DNA from: Entamoeba invadens IP1
Taxonomy: Eukaryota > Evosea > Mastigamoebida > Endamoebidae
Length of the DNA stretch: 18,556 bases
Assembly: GCF_000330505.1 (NCBI RefSeq)
Contig: NW_004440084.1
Span: 30,119 to 48,674 of the forward strand
Direction of reading: 5' to 3'
Each line of letters opens with the position of its first letter. Position 1 is the stretch's first letter. Below, in pieces: positions 10,901 through 18,077 of the stretch. The position numbers were made by a program, and so were the translations under genes. The notes below the pieces were generated by a model, which was given only the letters and a program-made list of their open reading frames with translations, did no database searches and had not been told where the DNA came from.

Positions 10901-13900
10901 GACAATGGGAAGTGCGCCGAGTGTATAAACAACTACATATTAGTAGGTAGCAAATGTGTTCAAATAACAACAGAAACATCAAATGTTGTTATGTACAATG
11001 GAAAGACGATATTAGCCAGTGATGTGAATTGTTCTGCAATTGATTCGACCAAGAAAGTGTGTACTTTGTGTGACGAGGACTATTATTTAAATGAAGGGGT
11101 GTGTATGCAATGTACAGACATTTACGACAGTTGTATATCCTGTGGGTATATGAAAATAGAGAACTACAAACAGGTGATATGCAGTACATGCAGTGTAGGC
11201 TATTACCCCGAAATTTACTGCAAGCAATGTACTGACATGAATGGATGCAAAATGTGTGTTAACTATTTGAACGAAAATGAGACATCAACAAAGAATTGCA
11301 CTAAATGTCTTGACCTCTACGAAATGGAAAATGGAAGGTGCAAATTACTTGAAAATTGTATAGAAGCCGTGAGTGGACGATGCACTCTGTGTGAAAAGAA
11401 TTATTTGGTCTCGAATGGGAAGTGTGTGCCTTGTGGGGAAGTAGTCATTGGGTGTATTGAATCATCAAACGAGAAGTGCACATCATGTGACGAAATGTAT
11501 TATTTGGACTCCACTGGATTGTGTCGAATTTGTGATTTGGATAATTGCAGAAAGTGTTCTCCTGAAGGCAGATGTGCTGAATGCAACACAAATACAACAA
11601 TAAGTACAACAGCGCCATATTGTCGATTGTGTTCAACTCTTAATAATTGTCAATTGTGTAATAACAAGGAAGTCCTCTCGTGTACAATATGTGAGTCAAA
11701 TTACTATATCAAAAACAAGAAGTGTACATCTTGCACTTCAATTTCAAAGTGTGAAGTGTGCAACTTGATTGGACAATGTACCAAATGTGAAAATGGGTAT
11801 TTCCCAAAGAACAGAATGTGTGTTGTATGCTCGACTCTTTCAAATTGCGCAACTTGCAAACAGTCTGAAGGCGTCTGTTTAACTTGCTCAAGTGGGTATT
11901 ACATAGATAACTCGGTTTGTAAGTCATGCTCTGAAATATACACAAATTCACTTGAATGCACTTTTGAGAAGGTTACAAAATGTGAGGTCGGGTACTTCAT
12001 TAAAAACAACAGATGCGCCTCGTGTTCTGCCATTCCATATTGCACTGTGTGTACAGACGAAAACACATGTACGTCATGTAAAACACCATACAATTTGTTT
12101 AACAATAGCACTTCTGGGAAGATTGAATGTTCTAAAAATTGCGGAATTAACAAATGCAACACGTGTACTGTCGATGGAGTATGCTCAAACTGTGATGCTC
12201 CTTACACATTAGATACAACTAAAAATACATGCGAGTTATGTTGGAGCGTACAAAATAATTGTGCGAAGTGTTCGCAGACTTCAAATGAGTGTCAACTTTG
12301 CGAATCAGATGAGTATTATTTGGACGCACAAAATACATGTAAGCCATGTTCTGTTATACCCCATTGTATAGTCTGCACTTCAGGTACTCAATGTTACGAG
12401 TGTGACGATGGCTATGGTGTCGACACAAATGGAAATTGCAAATTACTGACTTCTGGTGTGTTATTGGACAACACTTTGAAACAAAGAAAAAATAAAAAAT
12501 CACAGAAGAAAGGGTGTGACAGCAAATCAATAACCGTTGCAGGCGAGTGCGTTTCAATTGGAAATGACGAATATAAAAAGTCAGAGAGTGTAGCCAAAAA
12601 ATGTTCCAAAAAGTTCTTTGGGTGCTATTCATGTGAATATTCACCGGACGATGGTACGTTCAACAGACAGCAATTAAAGTGTACAAGATGCCAAACTGGC
12701 ATGGCTTTTGAGTCTTCTGAGTACATGAAATGTGTCACCATTAAAGTTGGTGAGATGGTGGATGATAAGAATATCAAAGTCAAGTGTATGGAAGGGTGCT
12801 CGATGTGTACAACATCGACCAACTGTATCTACACGGATGACTCTACTCACACTGCTCGAAACGAAATACTTAACAATTACTCAAACCACAAATTCTGTCA
12901 AAAGTATATCAATTATATTGGGTGTAGCGAGTGCTCAAATACTATAACATCAACTGGTATTTGCAATAACAACGATAGAAATAATGAATGTTCCTTTATG
13001 AAAGAGAACAATGGTGAGTATGAGTGTATGGGGTATATAGAAGCTACAAAAACAACACAAAATGTGAAAACTGCTGATGTCAATTGTCTGCAAACAGTCA
13101 GCGGCCGTTGCGTAAGATGTTCTGAAGGCAACTACTTATCAAAAGACTCGCCACCAAAGTGTCTGAGTTGCATTGAAAATTGTTCGAATTGTACTGCAGC
13201 AAACGACTGCAATTTGTGTAAAAGTGGATATGTGTGGAACATCAATAAGTGTGAAAGTGTCTTAAATTGTGTTGAAAAAACCTTCAAAGGATGTGCCAAA
13301 TGTGTCGATTCCTATTACTTAAAAGAAGGAAAATGTTACAAATTGACTGACAGTAATTGCAAGTCTGCTCTTATAACTACAACACAGAGCATTGTGTGTA
13401 ACTTGTGTATTAACAATTATATTTTAGACAATGGAAAATGCGTTGAAAAGTCCACAAAAAGTTGTTCAGTTGTTGATCCAAAGACATCGCAATGCAGTGA
13501 ATGCTCTGTTGGATTTATGATCGACAAATCAAAGAGTTGTTCTAAGATTTTAACTTCACTTTGTAGTTACTCTTCGCGATATGAGTGCTTGAAATGCACT
13601 ACACAAAATCGACTTGGGAAGGTCAAAGGCGATTCCGTGTGTGCAGCTTCTATATCAAATTCGTTCTGTCTTGAAAATACAAACACTGGATGTTCCAAGT
13701 GTAATGACGGCTTCTATGTTCATGGAAAAGAGTGTCGTCCGTGTGACACCAAATGTGGTAAATGCTCTTTATCTGCAGACAATTGTTTGACGTGTGCATT
13801 TGGATATTACTATGACTATACTACAAGTGATTGTCTGTATGTCGGTGAACTTGCTGAGAAGTGTAAAACGTTCCTTCCGAGTGGTGTAGATTGTGCTGCA

Positions 13901-14728
13901 TGTAAAGATGGATATCTTCTAGTGAATATGGATTGTGTGAAATGTGAAGAAAAGTGTGGAAGTTGTGTGTCTACGATATCCAATTGTGTGAAGTGTAATG
14001 TCACAGGAGGGTACTTTGAAGACATTGAAATGTCAACTCCAGACGAGAAGAAGTGTATTATAAACACGATATTAGAACACTGTGTAGTGTCTTCCGATTT
14101 TGGATGTGGTACATGTGAAGACAAGTATTATCCCAATGAATACAACAAATGTACCAAATGTGAAGATACCTGTGCAACATGTTCAAATGGGAAGACGTGC
14201 ACTGCGTGTGTAGATCAATATGTCTTGATATCAAAAACGTCTCAATGCACAAAATGGGACTCAATAACTAATTGTAAGTCATATGATACTCAAACACATA
14301 AATGTGCAGAGTGCAGTGGAAGCAACAAAGTTGGACCAAATGGAGATGAATGCGTTCACAAGACTAATGTACTTGCCATAGTACTTCCAATCATATTTGC
14401 TATAATACTTATTGTAGTTATCATCATAGCTATTGGGTGTGTGCTATTCTACATTCATTACAAGAAAGAAGAGAAGCTTCGTAACTCTTTAGTTAACGAA
14501 TTCTTAGTGAGTGACCTAAAGACTAAAGGCACTGAATTTGTGTACCTTGGCGATAACAAAGACCGCATTATGTGTTCAACAAAAGTTCTTATATTTGAAA
14601 ATGAAATTCCAGTGCAAAAAGACAGTGAAAAGAAGTTCTATGTTGGCAACGACAGAGCTTCGATGTTAAAATTCCAATTCACAACACAAAATGATGAAGA
14701 CAAATATGAAAGTGAGTGTAGCCCCTGA
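4913..14728 (+). CDS. Giant transmembrane receptor kinase (TMK family), ectodomain and membrane-span portion
   Basis: This is the first 3,271 codons of a surface receptor of the Entamoeba TMK family. The start is fixed by an in-frame TGA at 4898-4900, 12 bases before the ATG, which sits in an A-rich context (ACAAAAT-ATG). Residues 1-14 form a hydrophobic signal peptide. Residues about 42-270 are BspA-type leucine-rich repeats (units such as IGQMAFSGCAKL and IGDEAFYQTGL). Residues 311-3150 are furin-like Cys-rich repeats with a recurring CxxCxxGYY pattern, about 15 Cys per 100 residues in the stretch I counted, related to those of TMKs and the Gal/GalNAc lectin intermediate subunit Igl. A Lys-rich break lies at 2523-2533. 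A single membrane span is at about 3153-3181, followed by KKEEK. The frame ends at TGA 14726-14728 in the juxtamembrane domain, while the kinase continues in the +1 frame (next entry). The ligand is unknown. The ectodomain would be extracellular, disulphide-bonded and N-glycosylated. Confidence 0.9.
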   Translation: MLFLLSLVYLSSALRQCYIEDLFYGSCIKYYDRENSTDCDPNLVITIGTNICDYGFTNHDIFTSVTMVKAVSIGQMAFSGCAKLTSATFGPSLNSLGMKAFFGTKLTSFDLLNVVKISNSVFESVATLSSVTGGRQLEYVGDRAFFFCPINAICLDENAISYCPKLTYIGDEAFYQTGLRTFKLSPLHNLVLGTSIFESTQYLTTFDMSGQTIIADKMFQSSSITKLIGSENVNFIESESFLNAMVLTQLSVGELLSLKDGLESITTIFYHGLHEPIVQSGVSVSTDKNVFVGDNYTASKFLGMQPTTVSCTRNQYFDINTKTCMNCQTGYYSYDGVNSECLIKVSNCSAFSGCAENECTDYQCLKCATGNYFSVESRSCVTTCDEVNGYLLLQDGISCVKCSENCNTCSESLQDFPSIKYPCLTCQDGYLKTSKGSCVSECPTSSNQGYMNGTTCYLCNETYNGCQTCDFTGTCTSCEPNWIDTDKCVEGCGSGYRALDTLKCVASCDSTKYYIDEEKHICFLKPVNCLEYENNIYRGITINCKKCNTPYYLTSDTKACVIECDSSQYIITETSENTFAQCNICTDGNCSTCTETNKEVCTQCNTGYYLQDLSGIFSCVNTCDPDRYTSKITSGVPICTDCIVENCANCTIQTCYECDVGYYLLNNVCNSCASLFPNCQICSSNSCSQCSEGFNFDYISNTCKHSCNDLSCDSCPDDAAICEKCLDRYGFVNGVCEYCGIDCLECNENKCSNCSNRCYLDLVTSTCISCVAYCNKCTNTTWCDECYSDQYNTYIYNPYENKCVVCGSGYFMEDSFCFNCVPNCITCTTTTKCQKCASGYYLSNITQTCIACSVNLCSTCINDVCDTCEPGYYLLNNLCDRCNIRFVDCENCTKDQCINCSYGYGLNVRSGLCKPCYQMFDKCLNCFSNGSYCYSCVEGYEPSEDGQSCVKCPKNCLRCERGICTECDTQNSELQTDGTCKMTCSEENCAYCYNSKCTRCNEGFQLETQSVCTPCSSINENCTMCMDNECRLCKEGQYLSGTNCLECPSNCKTCSDSQTCTTCPIGSSIINGTCGTCEGAGKYIDNDNACQNCKTNCLECTSEENCHSCDSAYILTASHSDCITCNTENCATCVDKKCVQCNSEYYLNGDQCTLCLTKYPHCKTCNSSTCLSCSSSFVYDYELSTCHECGEINKNCSNCIDGICVNCTSGFHLTNNYCSACSAFGKCAKCNEAFCEFCQTGYKLIQGNCVDRCNDEFCITCEEDVSKCEQCKDGYYLQNNNCSSCPLKCNKCTTSDSCEECEIGHFYSAALKSCVLCSDLYYLCETCDDTKCTKCQDEYILNSSASCVECSTFYPYCNNCTNNKCALCESGYGLFNNKCNSCSYIENCIDCNAIGCTLCAESYKLENELCILNCTDENCVTCNTTDICTSCKEGFSVVNNLCFNCSEHTSGCLTCNETNCLSCIEGTFLTESEICANCITNCSICHNTNECDKCRMNLLYHPDIKECGVCPSDGYTAVGETCYKCPSNCSVCSEGMCEECMPGYTLLDSGCELCSNVYTGCLECVNNNCLACAEKNYYDSTTRECVSCSLFSEQCDECDEDNCTKCQDGYGVNERGCIQCESNCVQCDNGECQICNGTYTPYESSCYDCSKFELCEQCNSTNCIMCVNGESPVDSKCYNCSGYTNCANCDATKCISCQQNYYLENDNCKLCSTKYEGCSLCDLNTCKECAEGYFMTETGICSHCVTNCAKCTNTTNCETCAEGFMVIGNACGTCASYGECSQCNSEQCVICKSGYFNNNGYCYRCVENCLDCINNNTCTKCSADLKFKEDEKNCTECPTNTNYFVDEKNTCKKCKSECTKCTTLDKCSECITGYFVDSTNHCIDCVTKGCLTCDATKCLSCALGEVVDSLGKCSICSVATNNANCVKCHNEGSSVVCDACKDGFFMDDTKTKCITCDRCGDLGCQIATQKCYNCENSTDILINGICKEMGTCKTRGDNGKCAECINNYILVGSKCVQITTETSNVVMYNGKTILASDVNCSAIDSTKKVCTLCDEDYYLNEGVCMQCTDIYDSCISCGYMKIENYKQVICSTCSVGYYPEIYCKQCTDMNGCKMCVNYLNENETSTKNCTKCLDLYEMENGRCKLLENCIEAVSGRCTLCEKNYLVSNGKCVPCGEVVIGCIESSNEKCTSCDEMYYLDSTGLCRICDLDNCRKCSPEGRCAECNTNTTISTTAPYCRLCSTLNNCQLCNNKEVLSCTICESNYYIKNKKCTSCTSISKCEVCNLIGQCTKCENGYFPKNRMCVVCSTLSNCATCKQSEGVCLTCSSGYYIDNSVCKSCSEIYTNSLECTFEKVTKCEVGYFIKNNRCASCSAIPYCTVCTDENTCTSCKTPYNLFNNSTSGKIECSKNCGINKCNTCTVDGVCSNCDAPYTLDTTKNTCELCWSVQNNCAKCSQTSNECQLCESDEYYLDAQNTCKPCSVIPHCIVCTSGTQCYECDDGYGVDTNGNCKLLTSGVLLDNTLKQRKNKKSQKKGCDSKSITVAGECVSIGNDEYKKSESVAKKCSKKFFGCYSCEYSPDDGTFNRQQLKCTRCQTGMAFESSEYMKCVTIKVGEMVDDKNIKVKCMEGCSMCTTSTNCIYTDDSTHTARNEILNNYSNHKFCQKYINYIGCSECSNTITSTGICNNNDRNNECSFMKENNGEYECMGYIEATKTTQNVKTADVNCLQTVSGRCVRCSEGNYLSKDSPPKCLSCIENCSNCTAANDCNLCKSGYVWNINKCESVLNCVEKTFKGCAKCVDSYYLKEGKCYKLTDSNCKSALITTTQSIVCNLCINNYILDNGKCVEKSTKSCSVVDPKTSQCSECSVGFMIDKSKSCSKILTSLCSYSSRYECLKCTTQNRLGKVKGDSVCAASISNSFCLENTNTGCSKCNDGFYVHGKECRPCDTKCGKCSLSADNCLTCAFGYYYDYTTSDCLYVGELAEKCKTFLPSGVDCAACKDGYLLVNMDCVKCEEKCGSCVSTISNCVKCNVTGGYFEDIEMSTPDEKKCIINTILEHCVVSSDFGCGTCEDKYYPNEYNKCTKCEDTCATCSNGKTCTACVDQYVLISKTSQCTKWDSITNCKSYDTQTHKCAECSGSNKVGPNGDECVHKTNVLAIVLPIIFAIILIVVIIIAIGCVLFYIHYKKEEKLRNSLVNEFLVSDLKTKGTEFVYLGDNKDRIMCSTKVLIFENEIPVQKDSEKKFYVGNDRASMLKFQFTTQNDEDKYESECSP

Positions 14729-15878
14729 CATACCTGTTAATATTAAGAAAAATAGAGCAGTTGAATTTACATTAATAGTTCATCCTTTATGTACCATTAC
14801 AAAAACGGTGGATATCACCTGTTCCGTCTTAAATATGAGTAAAGGCAAAATAACAGAGATCAAAATTCCAGTCAAATTTGCATCAGAAGAGTCAATGGCG
14901 CTTGATCCAGACGACTTAAAGAAAGACAAGAAATTAGGAGAAGGGTCTTTTGGAATTGTATATAAAGGGTCTTACAGAGGAAACGATGTTGCTATCAAAG
15001 AGATGAAGGAGATGGTTGTTGCCAAATTGGGAGTTAAAAGTTCAACGACAAACAACACTCTTTCTGGCACTAACAGAGGAAATACAGCAAGAGACAAAAC
15101 AAAAAATACGACCAAAAATAACACGACAGGCAACTTGTCAGCAACAGTCAGAGACAAAACTGCTGCTGAGAAACAGATGGATAAGAAGATGGACGAATTT
15201 AAAAAGGAAGTTGCGATGTTGGCCAAATTTGTGAGTCCGTATGTCATTCGATTCTATGGAGCGTCGTTTATACCAAATAGAATATGTATGGTCACTGAAT
15301 TAGCTAAATATGGCAGTCTACAAGACTTAATGAAACACAAAAAGGCCGATGAAGTTATACTAAAAATGCGAATTAAATTGATATTAGACACTGCTAAGGG
15401 AATTCAATATTTACACGCAAATAACACTCTTCACAGAGATATTAAATCGGATAACACACTTGTCGTATCACTGGACTTTAATGATGAAGTCAATGGAAAA
15501 TTGACTGATTTTGGAGCGTCAAGAAACATTAACAGTCTTTGTGATAACATGATGTATACAAAGGGTATTGGAACGCCAAAGTACATGGCGCCTGAAATCA
15601 CAAACGTTGAAAAATATTCACTTGCGGCTGATGTGTATTCATTCGCTATTACAACTTTGGAGTGCTTGACTTGGAAAGACCCATTCGATGAAAAGTTGTT
15701 CCCATACAGTTGGGATATCACTAATTTGATTTCAAGTGGAAAACGACCACAAATCGAATTGGAAGATGAAGAACACAAAGCTCTCATTGAAGAAATGTGG
15801 AAACAAGACCCAAGAGAAAGACCTGATATGGATGTTGTAGTGGAAAAGTTGAAACAGATATACAACAAAGCGAATTGA
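14691..15878 (+). CDS. Kinase portion of the TMK receptor (TKL-like protein kinase), +1 frame to the ectodomain
   Basis: A 395-codon frame overlaps the end of the ectodomain frame by 38 bases. The genuine coding part probably begins at GTG 14712, because joining GAA 14708-14710 to it gives DKYE-VSVAPDIP, a juxtamembrane beta-strand pattern typical of TMKs. Residues 8-65 complete this linker domain. The kinase domain runs from about 75 to 392, with glycine loop GEGSFG (83-88), catalytic Lys 103 (VAIK), helix-C Glu 173, HRDIKSDN (248-255), DFG (273-275), GTPKYMAPE (294-302) and Arg 377. All catalytic residues are present, so it should be active on Ser/Thr and possibly Tyr in the cytoplasm. An Asn/Thr/Lys-rich insert of roughly 50 residues (about 115-163) separates beta-3 from helix C. 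The two ATG codons at 14691 could in principle start a separate soluble kinase, but the conserved linker spanning the break argues for one receptor of about 3,654 residues. Confidence 0.88.
   Translation: MMKTNMKVSVAPDIPVNIKKNRAVEFTLIVHPLCTITKTVDITCSVLNMSKGKITEIKIPVKFASEESMALDPDDLKKDKKLGEGSFGIVYKGSYRGNDVAIKEMKEMVVAKLGVKSSTTNNTLSGTNRGNTARDKTKNTTKNNTTGNLSATVRDKTAAEKQMDKKMDEFKKEVAMLAKFVSPYVIRFYGASFIPNRICMVTELAKYGSLQDLMKHKKADEVILKMRIKLILDTAKGIQYLHANNTLHRDIKSDNTLVVSLDFNDEVNGKLTDFGASRNINSLCDNMMYTKGIGTPKYMAPEITNVEKYSLAADVYSFAITTLECLTWKDPFDEKLFPYSWDITNLISSGKRPQIELEDEEHKALIEEMWKQDPRERPDMDVVVEKLKQIYNKAN
14709..14728 (+). other. Frame break between receptor ectodomain and kinase
   Basis: The upstream frame reads GAA-AGT-GAG-TGT-AGC-CCC-TGA, whereas the kinase frame reads GTG-AGT-GTA-GCC-CCT-GAC over the same bases. 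Omitting one A of the AAA at 14709-14711 joins the frames. Alternatively, ribosomes could move +1 at CCC-TGA-C (14723-14729), which also leads exactly into the kinase frame. No Entamoeba-type intron (GTTTGT to TAG) covers the site. A one-base insertion, natural or from assembly, is the simplest explanation. Confidence 0.8.
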
Positions 15879-15887
15879 ATATACTAT

Positions 15888-15942
15888 TTTTATAATTAAT
15901 ATTTTCTAATAAAATTACCATTAATTATTAGTTAAATTATAT
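15888..15942 (+). repeat. Direct repeat copy A
   Basis: About 55 bases beginning TTTTATAATTAATATTTTCT resemble 16072-16127 with only a few substitutions and a small length difference. Both copies contain the segment ATTACCATTAAT, whose two C residues are rare in this spacer and make the match meaningful rather than simple AT monotony. The copies are offset by 184 bases. Confidence 0.55.
15893..15897 (+). terminator. Possible polyadenylation motif of the receptor kinase
   Basis: TAATT lies 15 bases after the TGA stop at 15876-15878. Entamoeba mRNAs commonly carry a UA(A/U)UU motif close to the stop codon, with very short 3-prime untranslated regions. In DNA this AT-rich the motif is expected often by chance, so only its position supports it. 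Confidence 0.35.
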
Positions 15943-16071
15943 TAAATAAATATATATACATACTATAATATTAATATAATATTATAATATTATTAATATA
16001 TTATTAATAGATTATTATATAATAATTTCATTATATTATTATATTATTATATTTTCTATATTATTAGATTA

Positions 16072-16127
16072 TTTTATAATTGATATTTTTTAATAAATAT
16101 TACCATTAATAATTAGCTAAATTTTAT
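16072..16127 (+). repeat. Direct repeat copy B
   Basis: Second copy of the repeat at 15888-15942, beginning TTTTATAATTGATATTTTTT and containing ATTACCATTAATAATTAG. The pair points to a local duplication of the spacer. The sequence following each copy is again ATT-type low complexity. Confidence 0.55.
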
Positions 16128-16281
16128 TATAATAATATTATAATATTATCACAGTATTATTATCTAATAATTTTATTATAATATTATTATAATATTATTA
16201 TATATTTATAATTTTATATTATTATATTTTGCCCAAGTTAAAAAAACAATAAATATAACAAAAAAAACAATAAAATCACAT

Positions 16282-18036
16282 TTAATTTTTCAATGTATAA
16301 ACAGCGAATTTTTGAATTTTAAAAGTCGAGTTATTTTGTTCTCCACATATTCCAACTTTCCGTCCATCATAGTCGAAAGCATTCATCTTACAGCTGCACC
16401 ACAATTCTTGTTGTTTATTTTTCCTCATCATTATAATGTCGCCATCACCAACATTGAATAAAGAATTGCTGTCTTTTTTATCAATTTTAAACGCAAATTT
16501 ATTTAGATTTGGTCTAATTAAATACCTATCGAATTTTTCTCGACCTTTTTCTTTCAATTTGAATACAAAACATTTTTGATCCATAAAGAACGTGTTGCTG
16601 TCTGTTATCTTTCGAGTTAAATAAACACCAAATCGGTTCTTTTCAAAGTCTTCGATACAAATGATAAAACCAGTTATAGTTCTCATAGCTTCAAAGAATT
16701 CAGTCGACCCCAAATCAGTGGAATTTATTTCAGAGTCAAATACAACACTTTCAACGTTCTTTGCGCACCATTTATAAATTTGTTTCATATCACTTGTTGT
16801 TAAAAATTTGTCAACAGTAAGACTTTTCTGTCTTATTTCCTGTTTTTGTTCTTTCAAATAATTTCTTGTGACTTTTTGTTGTTGGACTACTTGAATTTTC
16901 TTTATCAAAATTTGTGGTTTTTTATTTTCAACAAGTCGGTGGTCATGAGATTTTTTCAAATCAATTTTTTTAAAGTCGTTTTCTTGTTTTGGTTCTTTTT
17001 TATACCAAGGCAAATTTAATAAGTGTTTGCTTTGATTGTCATCACTTTTTCTTTCTTGTACTTCTTGTATTATATGATGACACGTTTCAATAACTTTTGT
17101 TTGTTCAAAAACATTTTTTGGTATTTCTTTGTTTTGATTCAATTGTTCTTCTTGTTGTTCTCCATCGACTTTTTTAGTGTCACTTACTTGAGAAGTATTA
17201 ATATCTTTTTTACTATTATTTTCCATACTAATTTGCGGTTTAATTTGTTTCTTTTTTGAGCATTGATAACACCCAATTTCGATTTTTTTAATGACTTTTG
17301 GTGGTTCATTATTTGTGAGTAAATCTTTTGGATGTAATAAAACGTCGTTTTCAATGCAATTTTTGATTGGCATTTCTTCTTCTTCCATTTTAATGTTTTT
17401 CTGCATCACTTCATTAAATTGATCATTTGCTTTATTTTCGTATTCTGTTTTTATCAATTGCACAACTTTGGGTTTCAAGGTCGTTGGCATTTCCATTTCC
17501 GTTGCTATTGTTCGACTTTGAAAATGAGTTGAGTCAAACACCATATTATTCAATGGAAAGATCGAGTTGATCATTTGTGAAGACAAAAATGTGTTCCTTT
17601 GTTGGAACTCTTCGTTTAACGCCGCTTTTCGAAATTGGTTCGTCTTAAGTTCATTTTCAAAGTTTTGTTTGTTTTTATCAATTAATATTTGAATCACGTT
17701 GTTGTGATAGTTCTTGAGGAAATATCCGTCTTCTTCAATTTGCTTTTGAAAATTATTTAATAACTCAGAAAAGTCCAATAAAGCAGCCAAAGTCGTTTTT
17801 ATTAAATTTTCAAAACTAACGACTATTTGAGAGTTCTTCTTTTGATTATATATACATTCATTTAATATTTTTATTGAACTACTATAATCTGTAAATCGTA
17901 TTGCTTGTGGAATTGTAAGGGATTGCATACTATCGTATTGTGTCGAGAGCATTTCTAGGGACATTAAGTGTGTCTGAATATCGTGCAAACTTTGTTTCAT
18001 ATGCTTTATCAACTCTTCTTTTCTATTTAAAAACAT
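16282..18036 (-). CDS. TLDc-like domain protein with helical N-terminus
   Basis: A 584-residue intron-free protein without signal peptide or membrane span, so probably cytosolic. Residues 1-160 are helical and charged, with likely coiled-coil stretches around 1-35 and 70-150. Residues about 185-405 are low complexity, rich in Lys, Gln, Glu and Asn, and probably disordered. A CYQC motif at 256-259 stands alone. Residues about 410-582 resemble TLDc domains as found in many Entamoeba proteins: a lead-in IYKWCAKNVESVVFDSE, then GFIICIED, FGVYLTRKI, CFVFKL, a NVGDGDIIM turn and the terminal FDYDGRKVGICG and FKIQKFAVYTL strands. TLDc proteins in other eukaryotes act in oxidative-stress resistance and V-ATPase regulation, but the role of this large Entamoeba family is not known to me. 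The ATG at 18036 opens the frame. On the minus strand a CTTTAAAATAC stretch (complement of 18043-18053) lies just upstream and may be a TATA-like element. It converges with the receptor kinase gene. Confidence 0.78.
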   Translation of the reverse strand: MFLNRKEELIKHMKQSLHDIQTHLMSLEMLSTQYDSMQSLTIPQAIRFTDYSSSIKILNECIYNQKKNSQIVVSFENLIKTTLAALLDFSELLNNFQKQIEEDGYFLKNYHNNVIQILIDKNKQNFENELKTNQFRKAALNEEFQQRNTFLSSQMINSIFPLNNMVFDSTHFQSRTIATEMEMPTTLKPKVVQLIKTEYENKANDQFNEVMQKNIKMEEEEMPIKNCIENDVLLHPKDLLTNNEPPKVIKKIEIGCYQCSKKKQIKPQISMENNSKKDINTSQVSDTKKVDGEQQEEQLNQNKEIPKNVFEQTKVIETCHHIIQEVQERKSDDNQSKHLLNLPWYKKEPKQENDFKKIDLKKSHDHRLVENKKPQILIKKIQVVQQQKVTRNYLKEQKQEIRQKSLTVDKFLTTSDMKQIYKWCAKNVESVVFDSEINSTDLGSTEFFEAMRTITGFIICIEDFEKNRFGVYLTRKITDSNTFFMDQKCFVFKLKEKGREKFDRYLIRPNLNKFAFKIDKKDSNSLFNVGDGDIIMMRKNKQQELWCSCKMNAFDYDGRKVGICGEQNNSTFKIQKFAVYTLKN

Positions 18037-18077
18037 TGTTTTGTATTTTAAAGTTGTTGATTTAAATTACAATGTTT

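Larger units (their letters stand above)
15879..16281. other. AT microsatellite-like spacer between convergent genes
   Basis: About 400 bases of almost pure A and T, built from irregular ATT, TAA and TA runs, separate the receptor kinase from the minus-strand TLDc gene. It holds two copies of a 55-bp direct repeat. Both genes must end transcription here. On the minus strand TGATT, complement of 16274-16278, lies just after the stop of the TLDc gene and may serve in 3-prime processing. No gene is possible in any frame. Confidence 0.6.

Noticed and set aside
14711..14721. GTGAGT followed by GTAG at the frame break, resembling a canonical splice site pair
   Set aside because: The interval is only about 10 bases, Entamoeba introns begin GTTTGT, and the bases encode a family-like beta strand in the kinase frame.
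14972..15868. Open frames of 91 and 145 codons antisense to the kinase
   Set aside because: They are shadows of the kinase reading frame; the sense strand carries all the kinase motifs.
17023..17259. 78-codon plus-strand frame rich in Phe and Leu
   Set aside because: It is antisense to the low-complexity Lys/Gln/Asn-rich part of the TLDc gene, which produces such a hydrophobic shadow.
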